Shown piece after piece: positions 18,574 through 28,372 of a DNA stretch of 64,000 nucleotides. The first letter of the stretch is position 1; the number at the start of each line of letters is the position of its first letter. Below the pieces are notes generated by a model that saw only the letters and a program-made list of their open reading frames with translations, was not told the origin of the DNA and ran no database searches. The DNA is from Shewanella saliphila (lineage in GTDB: Bacteria > Pseudomonadota > Gammaproteobacteria > Enterobacterales > Shewanellaceae), in assembly GCF_014648295.1 (NCBI RefSeq), contig NZ_BMQV01000012.1, positions 33,615 through 97,614 of the forward strand, written 5' to 3'. The position numbers were made by a program, and so were the translations under genes.

Positions 18574-19128
18574 CTAACTGTTTCCAAAAAATGGTGACCG
18601 TATCTGTGTAACTACCTAACCGCACGTTAAATTGAAAAAATAATAGTATTCTGCCAAGATAAATCCTTTTGTTTCAATAGCTTTTTATTTTACTCGCGTA
18701 AAAATATAACATTAACCATACCTTAATATAAATATTTTTCATCCACTTTTAATCACTGCAGAAGCGTCACCGCGTAAATGTTGCATTTTGCTCGTTCTCA
18801 ATAATGTAGCCATAACGCTATTACCAATGATTCATGAGCAGATGAGTCAGCGGATAATGACCCGATGAAGTAAAATAGCATAGTGTCAATACTAGGACAG
18901 ATAACGTATTAATTCTTTATTTTTAAGGACATTAACCCTATTGACGTATGTAAGATCTATTGCGCTTTACTGCATGTGCCTAAACGACTATGATCCGGCT
19001 CAATTAATCCGTTGCGTATACTGTACTGTTAACGTTCCCATATTCAGGACGTTAAACCATGATAACAACACTCAATTTAAACGCTATTTAGGACTGTCTG
19101 GGCCCTCAGACACTGTATGGATACCATT
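18574..19128. other. Intergenic region between divergent genes
   Basis: The 555-base gap separates the REC-GGDEF-EAL gene (minus) and the TIGR02922-like gene (plus). It is AT-rich near 18,640-18,740 and should hold both promoters. A 63-codon frame at 18941-19132 overlaps the next gene start and has no supporting features. I see no RNA gene or recognisable operator. Confidence 0.5.
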
Positions 19129-19350
19129 ATGACAACACAAACAATCACAGTACTTTACTACCCTGCAGAACTTGCCATTAAGCCTTTAGCCGAAGTGTTA
19201 TACGATCTTGAAGTAGGCGTGAGCGGCCGAGTGATTATTCCTATGGAATACAAAGAAGATAAAATTATCGTCGCGGTATTTAAAGGTGAAGTAGAACTGC
19301 TGAACGCATTGGGCGATCGAGTGGCATCTGGGTTTAATGATGTAGCCTAA
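19129..19350 (+). CDS. TIGR02922-like small protein
   Basis: A 73-aa acidic cytoplasmic protein with pattern VLYYPAELAIKPLAEVLYDL, then GRVIIPMEYKEDKIIVAVFKGEVELLNALGDR. This resembles the TIGR02922 family of Shewanella, Vibrio and relatives, which has no known function. I chose the ATG at 19129 because the family starts MxxxTITVLYY; an in-frame ATG four codons earlier is possible. Monocistronic. No partner is suggested by context. Confidence 0.65.
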   Translation: MTTQTITVLYYPAELAIKPLAEVLYDLEVGVSGRVIIPMEYKEDKIIVAVFKGEVELLNALGDRVASGFNDVA

Positions 19351-19636
19351 AGACAATAGCACTCAGAACAGATCACAACTAAACCAGATAAAAGTCATGT
19401 TACAAGCTTAGTATTACTGCTATCAGATTTAACAGGCATCTTTACCAGAAGCAGCGGTAACCATTAACTTAAGCGAATACCCTTAGAACGTACCAACGTA
19501 AACTGAATTTATCCTAATGGTAGTTCGCCTCGCGCGATAAAAAGCAGCGTTCACAGTAAACTCTGCTCACCATCGCAACATGCCGAAGTCACTTTCGCAA
19601 CATCGAATATTGACCTCAATGAATGGTAACCATGAA

Positions 19637-22108
19637 TCATTGTTGGATCATCTTAAATAAATGCCCTTTCACTTGCTCGATGGTAATTGCCCCTAAAAAT
19701 ATTCCTGTTTTACCGGTAACTACCATGACTGATTGAGGATATAAGCAAAAATGCTTTAATAATGACTCTACAGAATAGTCGGTATAGCAAGTGTACTCTA
19801 CCGGGATAGAGATTTGATGAGCCCGCTTGGTCATTGTTAATCTATCGTGTTTTGTTTCAGCGTTGGTGTTCACATAGGGGCTAATCGCAGCATTGACATC
19901 ATTCTGTGAAATATACCCAACACATTTAGTGTTACTCAGCACCATGATCATATCGCTGCTTTCAAACATATCAATGAACATCTCGATCCTATCATCAGGC
20001 TCAACATGTGGTGGTGCAGGCATTAAAAAATCGGTTACCGTCGGTATTTTTTTCATGTCGCTGACAAGCAGCTTAAGCTGAAGTTTGTCTATGATGACGT
20101 TAATATCATTAACGGTATTGCTGTGCTCCATTAACGAAAGCGGCTTACTAAAAATATAGCCTTGCACATAATTAACCCCCATCTCAACTAACGCCTTAAG
20201 AACTTCCTTACCTTCAACCCCTTCAATCACAATTTCGCCACCCATTGAGTGAATAAATTGAGTAAACATTTTCACCATTAGGCGCTTTTGCTTATCTTTT
20301 ACGATGTCATCAGTGATGAACTTATTGATTTTGATTAAATTAAGAGGCAGTACAGATAAGTCCGTAAACGAAGTATAACCAGAGCCAAAATCATCAATAG
20401 CCAGCACGATATCGTTGTCAGTAATATGTTTAATATCATCCAGAATGCTTTGGTTATCGTTACACACAGCCGATTCAGTTAACTCAATGGTGATCCGTCT
20501 AGGGTCAATACCTGTCGAGTTAATTAACGTTACCGTATCATCCAGGGTAAAGCGGTTTTTAGAACTGTTAATCATTGAACGATTAATGGATAAACCTAAA
20601 TTTTCATTGCCTAACATAGTAGCCAAAGCCGGTAGCTCGCTTATTGCAGTGAGCAGCACTTTTTTATCAATGATATTAATCCAGTCATTTTCCTCAGCCA
20701 GATCAATCAGCTCCTGGATACTATGATGAACCGTCGTGTTGATATTAAAGCGTGCCAGCGCTTCAACCTTATCTATTTTTAATGTTTTTAAATTAATAAT
20801 CGGCTGGTAAACCACATAAATCTGCTCATGTTCCAAACAACTTTTTAAGGCCGATTCTAACTTTAATTTACGGTTATTAATGATGTTGATTTTGGGATTA
20901 AAATACTTAACCTTATGCTCATTAACATAGCTAAAACCAACAGAAGATGTGGTTAGCGCCTGTAGTGTATTAGACAATAGTTGCTCATTACTTTGCGCAT
21001 CAACACCATCAATCGACACGCCAATGTTGCATCGAATTTTATGCTCTAACTGTAACTGATTTTCTTCCAGCAATAAGTCGAAAATTTCCGCCAAATCACT
21101 GTGAATCGTCTTAACCAATTTTGAAGAAATAAACGCGCCACAAATTTGCTCATCGTTTAACAAACCTAATTTAACGATATGCTGAAAACCTTTAAGCTTA
21201 GGAAGAGATTGGCCAAGTAACCATCGAGGAGAGATAGAGTTTTTTGATGAATGAAAATAAGTGTCAATCACAAAAACAACCAAGCTTTCTTGATTACTAC
21301 GTAGCGCTCGCATGTCGTTTAATTCATCAAAAAAGTCGACTTTATTATTCCAATCCCAATTAGGCTTTTGTTGAGAATATTCAACGATATCTGAAAATAT
21401 AAAATCAAGCTTACTCAGCTGAAAAATATTTAACTGCGTACTTTTATTAGATCCTGAGTAATGCAATATATTGGCTTTAAAGGCCACAAAAGAACCATCT
21501 TTATGATGAAAAAATAGCTCTCCATCCCAGGTGCCATTGGCTTCACAATTGAAAAAGTACTCCTGAAAAACATTGTTTTTATCATGAATAAAAGCGCTAA
21601 TTTTTTGACCAACAACCTCGTATTCTTCATAACCAAGGTACTCAACGAGCATTTGATTAATCATCAATATTTGGTTGTTATCATCACAAACAAACAGTAA
21701 TCGTGAAGATTGATAAAAAAGCTTCTTTAAAATCGAAGCCTCTTTTTGTTTAGAGGGTAATAAGCGCTTAAACAGCATACTCCCCGCAACAAGCTTTAAA
21801 TTGCTCGAATAAATGGTGACTTCAACAAGGTACCTAACGTTAGCGATGGTAAAGACTAAATGGCTTGTGACTACATCTTGAGAAGATATGCTGGTTTCAA
21901 TATTTTTTTTGAAATACGTTGCCTGGTTTGCGTCTAATAAATCGACCAGTAACCTGAATCTCACTGAACCTGAATTTTCTGGGCCAAAAATGATCTTTAA
22001 CAGCGGTTCGCTATAAAAGAGTTTTTCATCAATATTCCACTTCCATTGGAAAGTGCGACCAAGTAGATCTTTTTCGGCGCTCGAGAGCGTCATCATGATT
22101 CCATTCAT
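19637..22108 (-). CDS. PAS-(degenerate GGDEF)-EAL-CBS cyclic di-GMP phosphodiesterase
   Basis: Cytoplasmic protein of 823 aa. PAS domains occupy about 1-260 (LLFVCDDNNQILMINQMLVE near 153). The middle has no GGDEF signature and is probably a degenerate cyclase domain. The EAL domain has its key residues: EALAR (about 451), the Asn of GLSINRS, Glu in IELTESAV, DDFGSGYTS, Lys in LIKINKF and Glu in VIEGVEG, so it should hydrolyse cyclic di-GMP. Residues about 700-815 form a CBS pair (IPTVTDFLMPAPP...VGYISQNDV), likely a nucleotide-binding control module. Start choice is uncertain among ATG codons 1, 5 and 6. It sits alone just left of the polysaccharide cluster. Confidence 0.87.
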   Translation of the reverse strand: MNGIMMTLSSAEKDLLGRTFQWKWNIDEKLFYSEPLLKIIFGPENSGSVRFRLLVDLLDANQATYFKKNIETSISSQDVVTSHLVFTIANVRYLVEVTIYSSNLKLVAGSMLFKRLLPSKQKEASILKKLFYQSSRLLFVCDDNNQILMINQMLVEYLGYEEYEVVGQKISAFIHDKNNVFQEYFFNCEANGTWDGELFFHHKDGSFVAFKANILHYSGSNKSTQLNIFQLSKLDFIFSDIVEYSQQKPNWDWNNKVDFFDELNDMRALRSNQESLVVFVIDTYFHSSKNSISPRWLLGQSLPKLKGFQHIVKLGLLNDEQICGAFISSKLVKTIHSDLAEIFDLLLEENQLQLEHKIRCNIGVSIDGVDAQSNEQLLSNTLQALTTSSVGFSYVNEHKVKYFNPKINIINNRKLKLESALKSCLEHEQIYVVYQPIINLKTLKIDKVEALARFNINTTVHHSIQELIDLAEENDWINIIDKKVLLTAISELPALATMLGNENLGLSINRSMINSSKNRFTLDDTVTLINSTGIDPRRITIELTESAVCNDNQSILDDIKHITDNDIVLAIDDFGSGYTSFTDLSVLPLNLIKINKFITDDIVKDKQKRLMVKMFTQFIHSMGGEIVIEGVEGKEVLKALVEMGVNYVQGYIFSKPLSLMEHSNTVNDINVIIDKLQLKLLVSDMKKIPTVTDFLMPAPPHVEPDDRIEMFIDMFESSDMIMVLSNTKCVGYISQNDVNAAISPYVNTNAETKHDRLTMTKRAHQISIPVEYTCYTDYSVESLLKHFCLYPQSVMVVTGKTGIFLGAITIEQVKGHLFKMIQQ

Positions 22109-22589
22109 TTCTAACTGCTTTCCCTATGACTTGTCAGGCAAAAACCTGTTACAACAAATCATCACTCAAACTGAGCCTTTCCAAAGATCTTGACGTTACT
22201 GTAGGCCAAAACCTTTTATGTAAGGCTCGTCTATGATGTGATGATTAGACTTGCCCATGCAATCTTCTGTTCTACGATATTCAAATTAGTTATCGCAATA
22301 ACTTAGTATCATTATTTATACAGACAACAACTTATATAGGCAATCATACTTTAAAAGATTGTATAAATATTTTTTGTATCGTGCGTTCAATTTGATAATA
22401 ATTTATCGAATTGTTAGCTGCGTCACGTAAAAGTGTATTAAAAACAACATGGAGTTCAAAGTTTAGTCACTAAACTTGTTGGTGAATTGACATTGAACTT
22501 AAGGAGCCCAAACTTTGCACCAAATGATTAAATAACCCGAGTTCAGGTTAAATAATCAAGCCGTGTGAAAATGATGGAAAAACCAAATA
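22109..22589. other. Intergenic region with nested inverted repeat
   Basis: No gene is seen. AAGTTTAG (22459-22466) and CTAAACTT (22470-22477) form an 8-bp hairpin with a 3-base loop. An outer pair AGTTCAA (22453-22459) and TTGAACT (22493-22499) overlaps it, so two alternative foldings are possible. The gap separates the last gene of the polysaccharide cluster from the upstream end of the EAL-CBS gene and should hold the promoter of the latter. Confidence 0.45.
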
Positions 22590-22622
22590 AAAAAGCCAAC
22601 TTACAAAGTAAATTGGCTTTTT
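22590..22622 (-). terminator. Intrinsic terminator at the end of the polysaccharide cluster
   Basis: AAAAAGCCAA (22590-22599) pairs perfectly with TTGGCTTTTT (22613-22622). On the minus strand the stem is followed by T residues. It lies 24 bases beyond the galU stop and marks the downstream end of the long minus-strand gene run. Confidence 0.85.
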
Positions 22623-22645
22623 AGAAGAACAACTAAGCAGTAAAG

Positions 22646-23524
22646 TTAAAACATGCTCTTAATACGTTCTTTAAACTCTTTGCCTAACTTAGGGTCACGC
22701 AAGCCATACTCGACAAAAGCAGCCATATAACCCACTTTATCGCCGCAATCATGCGACTTACCGGTCATATTAAACGCCTCAACAGTATCTTGCTCAATGA
22801 GCATATCAATCGCATCGGTTAATTGAATCTCATCCCCTGCACCAGCTGGTGTTTTGGCTAATAATCGCCAAATCTTTTCTGATAACACATAACGACCCAC
22901 AACCGCTAAGTTTGATGGGGCTTCGCCTACGGCAGGCTTTTCAACCATGGCACTGATTTTAGCTGAATCACCAGGCGCAATCTCCACGCCATTACAATCA
23001 GCAATACCGTATTTATTAACTTGATCGTCGGGGACTGGAGCAACCATGATTTGACTTGCAAAAGTCGCTTTATAACGAGCAATCATAGACGCTAAGTTTT
23101 CATTTTTTTGATCGGCAGTGTACTCATCTAAAATCACGTCAGGTAACACTACTGCAAAAGGGTTATTGCCAATACAAGGATATGCGCATAATACAGCATG
23201 CCCTAAGCCTTTTGCTTCACCTTGACGCACATGCATGATAGTTACATCTTTCGGGCAAATGGCCTGAACTTCTTCAAGCAACTGGCGTTTTACACGTTTT
23301 TCTAACGTTGACTCGAGTTCATAAGACTTATCGAAATGGTTTTCAATGGCATTTTTACTGGCATGAGTAACTAATACAATCTGTTTTACACCAGCAGCAA
23401 CACATTCATTCACAATGTATTGAATCAATGGTTTATCAACAATTGGTAACATCTCTTTCGGGATTGCCTTAGTCGCAGGCAACATGCGTGTACCTAAACC
23501 CGCAACAGGGATAACAACTTTCAT
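22646..23524 (-). CDS. galU: UTP-glucose-1-phosphate uridylyltransferase
   Basis: Makes UDP-glucose from UTP and glucose-1-phosphate. The N-terminal nucleotide-binding signature [20 protein letters not shown] is present, with DKPLIQYIV and the metal/sugar region [10 protein letters not shown] and EKP later. The length (292 aa) is close to the family. Cytoplasmic. Last gene of the cluster, 11 bases after the epimerase stop. Its product is the substrate of Ugd (start 45130), which in turn feeds the epimerase next door, so the three form a UDP-glucose to UDP-uronate route. Confidence 0.95.
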   Translation of the reverse strand: MKVVIPVAGLGTRMLPATKAIPKEMLPIVDKPLIQYIVNECVAAGVKQIVLVTHASKNAIENHFDKSYELESTLEKRVKRQLLEEVQAICPKDVTIMHVRQGEAKGLGHAVLCAYPCIGNNPFAVVLPDVILDEYTADQKNENLASMIARYKATFASQIMVAPVPDDQVNKYGIADCNGVEIAPGDSAKISAMVEKPAVGEAPSNLAVVGRYVLSEKIWRLLAKTPAGAGDEIQLTDAIDMLIEQDTVEAFNMTGKSHDCGDKVGYMAAFVEYGLRDPKLGKEFKERIKSMF

Positions 23525-23535
23525 CTCAACTCCTT

Positions 23536-24543
23536 TTAAATGTTATAATACTCTTTATACCAACTCACAAATTTTACTATTCCCTCTCGAATATCTGTTG
23601 AAGGCCTATAATCAATTAAATCAAATAACTCACTTGAGTCTGCCCAAGTGGCATGAACATCGCCAGACTGTAATGGCAACATATTTTTAACCGCTTTAAT
23701 GCCAATAACATCCTCAAGTGCCTCAACAAAATCCAATAACTTTACCGGTTTTCCATTACCAAGGTTATAAATTCGGTAAGGAGCATTGCTTTGAGACAAA
23801 GAATCATCACTCATACTCCAGCTATCATTTGCTTGAGGTATTTTATCTTGTACGCGAATAACGCCTTCAACAATATCATCTATAAAAGTAAAATCTCTAC
23901 TTAAATCACCGTAATTAAAGATATCAATAGGTTCACCGTTAAAAATCGCTTTAGTAAACTTAAATAAAGCCATATCTGGGCGCCCCCATGGGCCATACAC
24001 AGTAAAAAACCGTAATCCCGTTGTTGGCAAACCATATAAATGAGAATAGCTATGACTCATGAGTTCGTTAGCTTTTTTTGTTGCAGCATAAAGTGAAATC
24101 GGATGGTCTACATTTTGTTGTGTGGTAAAGGGAATATTATCATTTAGCCCATAAACCGAACTCGATGAAGCATAAACAAGGTGTTCTATTTTATGATGAC
24201 GGCAAGCCTCTAATATGGCTAAATGACCCACTAAATTACTTTCCGCAAACACCATAGGTTGTTCATGTGAATACCTTACCCCTGCTTGTGCAGCTAGGTG
24301 GATAACACGATCAAATCCGTGGGCTGAAAATAATCCATTGAGTTTAACGCTATCTGATAAATCGAGTGTGACAAATGAAAATGATAAATCATGACCAATA
24401 TTAGCCAATCTGGCATGCTTTAAGCCAACATCATAATATTCATTAAGGTTATCAACACCAACAACATCATGCCCAGCTAAACATAGGGCTTTGCATACTC
24501 CAGAACCAATAAAACCCGCAGCTCCGGTGACTAAAAACTTCAT
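23536..24543 (-). CDS. NAD-dependent UDP-sugar epimerase, probably UDP-glucuronate 4-epimerase
   Basis: Short-chain dehydrogenase/reductase of 335 aa. The Rossmann signature [10 protein letters not shown] is at residues 7-16, the catalytic Ser in ASSSSVYG and the YxxxK in YAATKK. The phrases [20 protein letters not shown] and [19 protein letters not shown] match CapI-like UDP-glucuronate 4-epimerases, giving UDP-galacturonate. With ugd in the same cluster this is the most likely reaction; a related UDP-glucose-type epimerase cannot be ruled out. It is tightly linked to galU. Confidence 0.88.
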   Translation of the reverse strand: MKFLVTGAAGFIGSGVCKALCLAGHDVVGVDNLNEYYDVGLKHARLANIGHDLSFSFVTLDLSDSVKLNGLFSAHGFDRVIHLAAQAGVRYSHEQPMVFAESNLVGHLAILEACRHHKIEHLVYASSSSVYGLNDNIPFTTQQNVDHPISLYAATKKANELMSHSYSHLYGLPTTGLRFFTVYGPWGRPDMALFKFTKAIFNGEPIDIFNYGDLSRDFTFIDDIVEGVIRVQDKIPQANDSWSMSDDSLSQSNAPYRIYNLGNGKPVKLLDFVEALEDVIGIKAVKNMLPLQSGDVHATWADSSELFDLIDYRPSTDIREGIVKFVSWYKEYYNI

Positions 24544-24575
24544 ACAAACTCACTTAAAAACTGTTTCATCAGCGC

Positions 24576-24854
24576 TTATAAACGATATGAGCGACTAATG
24601 ATGTCACCGGTCTTAGCATCAATGAGAGATATAGAAATAGAGTGCGGTAACACTTCAACATCCCAATAGACGCTCCACCCTAAAAACTCTCTACGTGAGA
24701 TATTCGGGTTTAACACCGGGAATTGGTAATCTTCTGCACACATCAATAGCTCACAGCAATAATCAAATGCATCATCTGTTGAATTAAACTTACCATCAAC
24801 AGCTAAATGTTTGGTTACGCTATGCGCTATATCGTCAATAAAATGATTCAACAT
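24576..24854 (-). CDS. Small hypothetical protein, 92 aa
   Basis: Not recognised. A compact mixed protein with two Cys (YCCELLMC region) and a C-terminal beta-rich part (SISISLIDAKTGDIISRSYR). No signal peptide or membrane helix. Its ATG directly follows the TAG stop of the DHH gene, so it is almost certainly translationally coupled and co-transcribed with the sulfate-activation genes upstream. The tight linkage suggests a role with the DHH enzyme, but nothing in the sequence shows one. Confidence 0.7.
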   Translation of the reverse strand: MLNHFIDDIAHSVTKHLAVDGKFNSTDDAFDYCCELLMCAEDYQFPVLNPNISRREFLGWSVYWDVEVLPHSISISLIDAKTGDIISRSYRL

Positions 24855-25823
24855 CTAAGTTATTTGCCCAGAATAATAACGCTCAGTGACCGATATAAAC
24901 TGATTAACATCATCCTTTGCTAATGCATTAATCCCAGCAGCAGCAGCTCGTCCACCGCCTGTTGCAAATTGGCTGCAAATATCGCCCGCACCTTGCTTAT
25001 TATTTAATGGTGCCCTTAAAGAAACAGTATATGTATTGTCAGCATTTAATGTTAACACACCATTAGCTAGACCAGGTGTTTGGTTAGCTAAATGGTTACC
25101 GTACACACCGCTAACACGCCTTGCCCAAGGCAAGTCTGGTAATTCAAACAAGGCAAACTGCTCACCTTTGTAACGAGGTGCAATCGCTAATGCATTAGCC
25201 ATATCGGCTTCGTAAGCATCATGCAACACCCAATATGGAGAACTCTTGTCAGCAAACAAATCAAAAGGGGAAGGATAATTTAGTAGTAATTTAAACAACT
25301 CTGCAGGATGAAAGTGTAAATCTTCCACACTTGATCCATAGCCATTATAATTGATCAAAATGCCCAGTTGCTTTAACTGTTCAGATTGCTCTTCAGCCAA
25401 CCCAGCCTCTTTACTGAGTAAGTCAGCTTTGGCAAATAAGTTATCACCATAAGCTGCCGTTATCGCCCACAAATGAAACTGACCCTCAAGCCATTTATCA
25501 ACCAGTAAGCCTGTACAAACATTAGGGTCTAAATCAATTAGCGCATTAAGGTTAGCTGCATTAGGGATATCACCACTACGATGATGATCAGCATAAAAAA
25601 CCTTTACGCCAGAATCCAGCAACTCAACTAGTGCGTTAATGTTCTTCTCCATTGAAATATCCAATACCACCACTTCATCGGTATCATTCACTGGTACTGT
25701 TTTCAAAAGTTCGATATCGCGCTTAACCCCAGTAATGAGTTTATTGTTAGCGGGCTGAGCTAAACGGAGTTGTAAGAGCGAAATAATGCCATCTGCATCA
25801 CCATTAAACACATCGTAATTCAT
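24855..25823 (-). CDS. DHH/DHHA1-family phosphoesterase, possible PAP phosphatase
   Basis: Metal-dependent phosphoesterase of 322 aa. Motif I is FNGDADGI (residues 6-13), motif II a conserved Asp in VVLDISM, motif III ADHHRSG (about residue 80), and the C-terminal DHHA1 glycine-rich part is ATGGGRAAAAG. The family includes NrnA-type enzymes, which degrade nanoRNA and some of which hydrolyse 3'-phosphoadenosine 5'-phosphate (PAP). It follows cysC by 37 bases, in a cluster full of PAPS-dependent sulfotransferases, whose by-product is PAP. Removal of PAP is therefore my favoured role, by inference from context; a nuclease role is the alternative. Confidence 0.8.
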   Translation of the reverse strand: MNYDVFNGDADGIISLLQLRLAQPANNKLITGVKRDIELLKTVPVNDTDEVVVLDISMEKNINALVELLDSGVKVFYADHHRSGDIPNAANLNALIDLDPNVCTGLLVDKWLEGQFHLWAITAAYGDNLFAKADLLSKEAGLAEEQSEQLKQLGILINYNGYGSSVEDLHFHPAELFKLLLNYPSPFDLFADKSSPYWVLHDAYEADMANALAIAPRYKGEQFALFELPDLPWARRVSGVYGNHLANQTPGLANGVLTLNADNTYTVSLRAPLNNKQGAGDICSQFATGGGRAAAAGINALAKDDVNQFISVTERYYSGQIT

Positions 25824-25860
25824 AATAAAAACCTAAATAACAAGTACATATATCGCTAAG

Positions 25861-26502
25861 TTAGCGGGCGATAAAACCTTTTTTAATAAGATACTCTACA
25901 ACCTGTGATGCACAGCTCTCAATAGAGCCCAATGCAGTTTGCACATGCACTTCAGGTGACACCGGAGCATCATAAGTAGAATCGATACCAGTAAAGTTTT
26001 TTATCTCGCCAGCACGCGCCTTCTTATAAAGTCCTTTAGGATCTCTGCTTTCGCAAACATCGATAGGAGTATCAATAAAGACTTCAACAAATGCTCCCTC
26101 AGGTAATAAATCTCTCACCATTTGCCTGTCGGCTAAAAAAGGGGAAATAAATGCAGTCGAGACAATAAGACCGGCATCAACAAACAATTTAGAGACTTCA
26201 CCTATACGGCGGATATTTTCTACTCGGTCATTATCAGTAAAGCTCAAATCACCATTTAACCCATGACGAACATTATCACCATCCAGTACATAGGTTTTAC
26301 AGCCTAAATCAAACAACATTTTATCAACCGCATTCGCCACGGTAGATTTGCCTGAACCACTTAATCCGGTATACCAAAGTACCACTGGTTTATGACCATT
26401 AGCACTGACTCGTTGCTCGGTAGTGACACTGGCTTGATGCCAAACAACATCGGATGATTTATCACCCGCTACATCTACATTTTTATAAGGCACATCTGAC
26501 AT
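25861..26502 (-). CDS. cysC: Adenylyl-sulfate (APS) kinase
   Basis: Phosphorylates APS to PAPS with ATP. The Walker A loop GLSGSGKST is at about residues 45-53, followed by [15 protein letters not shown], and [20 protein letters not shown], all diagnostic of CysC. The length of 213 aa is slightly longer than usual because of a polar N-terminal stretch. Cytoplasmic. It lies 45 bases after the SLC13 permease stop and upstream of the DHH gene. No cysH, cysI or cysJ is present nearby, so the PAPS made here seems meant for sulfation rather than for cysteine synthesis. Confidence 0.96.
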   Translation of the reverse strand: MSDVPYKNVDVAGDKSSDVVWHQASVTTEQRVSANGHKPVVLWYTGLSGSGKSTVANAVDKMLFDLGCKTYVLDGDNVRHGLNGDLSFTDNDRVENIRRIGEVSKLFVDAGLIVSTAFISPFLADRQMVRDLLPEGAFVEVFIDTPIDVCESRDPKGLYKKARAGEIKNFTGIDSTYDAPVSPEVHVQTALGSIESCASQVVEYLIKKGFIAR

Positions 26503-26547
26503 TTAAAATCCTTTAGTACTGTCATAACTTTAGTACTTTCTTAAACA

Positions 26548-28275
26548 TTAAAACGGAAATACGATGGGTACCATAAACAACACCACCGCCCCATAAACAA
26601 GACTGACAGGTAAACCAACTTTAACAAAATCAGCTAAACGATAATTACCTGCGTTAAACACCATTAAGTTAGTTTGATAACCATAGGGGCTAATAAAACT
26701 GCCACTTGCAGCAAAGGCAACTGTCATCACAAAGGGCAAAACATCTACACCAAAACCTAATGCCACACTATAACCAATAGGGAACATTAACGCTGCTGCG
26801 GCATTATTGGTAACAAGTTCAGTCATCAGCCAGGTGACGACATAGACTAAAACAAGCGCCATAAACACGTAACTAAGGTCATTAAATTGCTTAATTCCCT
26901 CACCCAATAGCTCTACAACACCAGAGTTAACTAATGCATTGGACAACAAAATAGCCGATGAAACCACTAACCATATATCAATAGGAAAACGTCGTAGTAA
27001 TTCATTGGCGGTTAAGCATTTAGTAAACAATAAGCTTCCAAGTAATAACACCAATCCTTCTAATAAATCTACAGCACCGATAGCAGCTAAACCTATGATA
27101 GAAATAAAGCCACCTATCGATAACCAGGCTCGCCAACCATTAATTCGGCTTTCAGGCTCTACGCCAGATAACACAAGAAAGTTTTTGCTGATATTGGTCC
27201 GGGTACGGTAGTCTTCACCAACCGCTAATACCAAAAAGTCACCTGCGCGAATAATCACTTCACCTAACTTACCTGACACCTGCTCACCATCGCGACGTAT
27301 CGCAACGACTGCGGCATCAAACAATGCCCTAAAGCCAATATTTTTTAAGGTTTGTCCTGTAATAATACTTTCTTGTCTAACCACGACTTCAGTCAAGTTA
27401 CTGTCTAACGAGCCATTTTTTTCAGCAAAAATTTCTAAACCAGAAAATTGCCCAAGTTGTAAAAGCTTAGTCACTTCACCACAAAAAATAAGTCGATCAT
27501 TTACTTGAATCACTTCTGTTGGCGCAACAGGGCTAATTAAGCGCCCCTGGCGCACAACTTCAACTAAAAATAATGATTCTAAATGCCTTAAACCATTTAC
27601 TTCAACGGAGCGACCAACTAACTCTGACCCCTCAAGTACTTTGGCATCAATAAAATACCCTGCTGAACTCGCTTTTTCTTGGGCGATATCAGGCAGAAAT
27701 CGAGTGCAAAAAAACATCACAACACCGCATGTGAGCACTAAAACAGCACCAACAGCAGTAAAAGAGAAAAAAGATAACGAACGCCCAGAAGCCTCAATAT
27801 ACATAGAGTTAACGATTAAATTGGTCGAGGTACCAATTAATGTCAATGTGCCACCAAGGATAGAAGCGTAAGATAAGGGAAGTAATAACCTGCTCGCAAA
27901 GTGATGGGGGTTATTTCTAATCGGAGATAATAACGTTGCTACAACAGCCGTGTTATTCAAAATAGACGAAAACAGTGTAGTGATACCAAACAACCTCAAC
28001 CAAGTTGAATGGTAATTATTGACAATAATTTTCGAGGCAATGATACGGAGTAAGCGGGTTTTTTCTAACGCTAGGGAGCACAACACCAACAAGATTAACG
28101 TCACCAGCCCAGGGTTTGCAATACTGGTCAACAATTGCGTTTTTGTCACCAAATTACAGCCGATTAACGCAATCAGTGTACCGCCAAATACAGCAACAGG
28201 ACGACTTTGCAATACAATTAACCCGATAACGGTTAATGCAAAAATCAGTAATGTTAGATAAGCATCTAATGACAT
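26548..28275 (-). CDS. SLC13-family anion permease with TrkA-C domains, probable sulfate importer
   Basis: Inner-membrane secondary transporter with about eleven or twelve hydrophobic helices. The two SLC13/CitT-like signatures are visible: SILNNTAVVATLLSP with GTSTNLIV in the first half, and ELVTNNAAAALMFPIG with SGSFISPYGYQTNLMVF in the second. Two TrkA-C (RCK_C) regulatory domains interrupt the halves (about residues 205-285 and 295-375). Members of this form beside cys genes carry sulfate. The ATG at 28275 is chosen behind GGATGGTG; a GTG five codons earlier is in frame. It lies between cysN and cysC, which supports sulfate as substrate by context. Confidence 0.87.
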   Translation of the reverse strand: MSLDAYLTLLIFALTVIGLIVLQSRPVAVFGGTLIALIGCNLVTKTQLLTSIANPGLVTLILLVLCSLALEKTRLLRIIASKIIVNNYHSTWLRLFGITTLFSSILNNTAVVATLLSPIRNNPHHFASRLLLPLSYASILGGTLTLIGTSTNLIVNSMYIEASGRSLSFFSFTAVGAVLVLTCGVVMFFCTRFLPDIAQEKASSAGYFIDAKVLEGSELVGRSVEVNGLRHLESLFLVEVVRQGRLISPVAPTEVIQVNDRLIFCGEVTKLLQLGQFSGLEIFAEKNGSLDSNLTEVVVRQESIITGQTLKNIGFRALFDAAVVAIRRDGEQVSGKLGEVIIRAGDFLVLAVGEDYRTRTNISKNFLVLSGVEPESRINGWRAWLSIGGFISIIGLAAIGAVDLLEGLVLLLGSLLFTKCLTANELLRRFPIDIWLVVSSAILLSNALVNSGVVELLGEGIKQFNDLSYVFMALVLVYVVTWLMTELVTNNAAAALMFPIGYSVALGFGVDVLPFVMTVAFAASGSFISPYGYQTNLMVFNAGNYRLADFVKVGLPVSLVYGAVVLFMVPIVFPF

Positions 28276-28310
28276 GAAATATATCACCATCCATAGCTAA
28301 AAAATTAACT

Positions 28311-28343
28311 CGTAAAAAACAGGCTGTAAGTTTCCTTACAGCC
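28311..28343 (-). terminator. Intrinsic terminator or attenuator after cysN
   Basis: GGCTGTAAG (28322-28330) and CTTACAGCC (28335-28343) form a perfect 9-bp stem with a 4-base loop. On the minus strand TGTTTTTTAC follows directly. It lies 30 bases past the cysN stop and before the permease gene, so it may lower expression of the permease-cysC part relative to cysDN. Confidence 0.8.
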
Positions 28344-28372
28344 CGATATTTTGGCGACAAAACACTCGTTAA

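Noticed and set aside
18941..19132. 63-codon plus-strand frame before the TIGR02922-like gene
   Set aside because: No ribosome site, overlaps the next start, no similarity to anything known.
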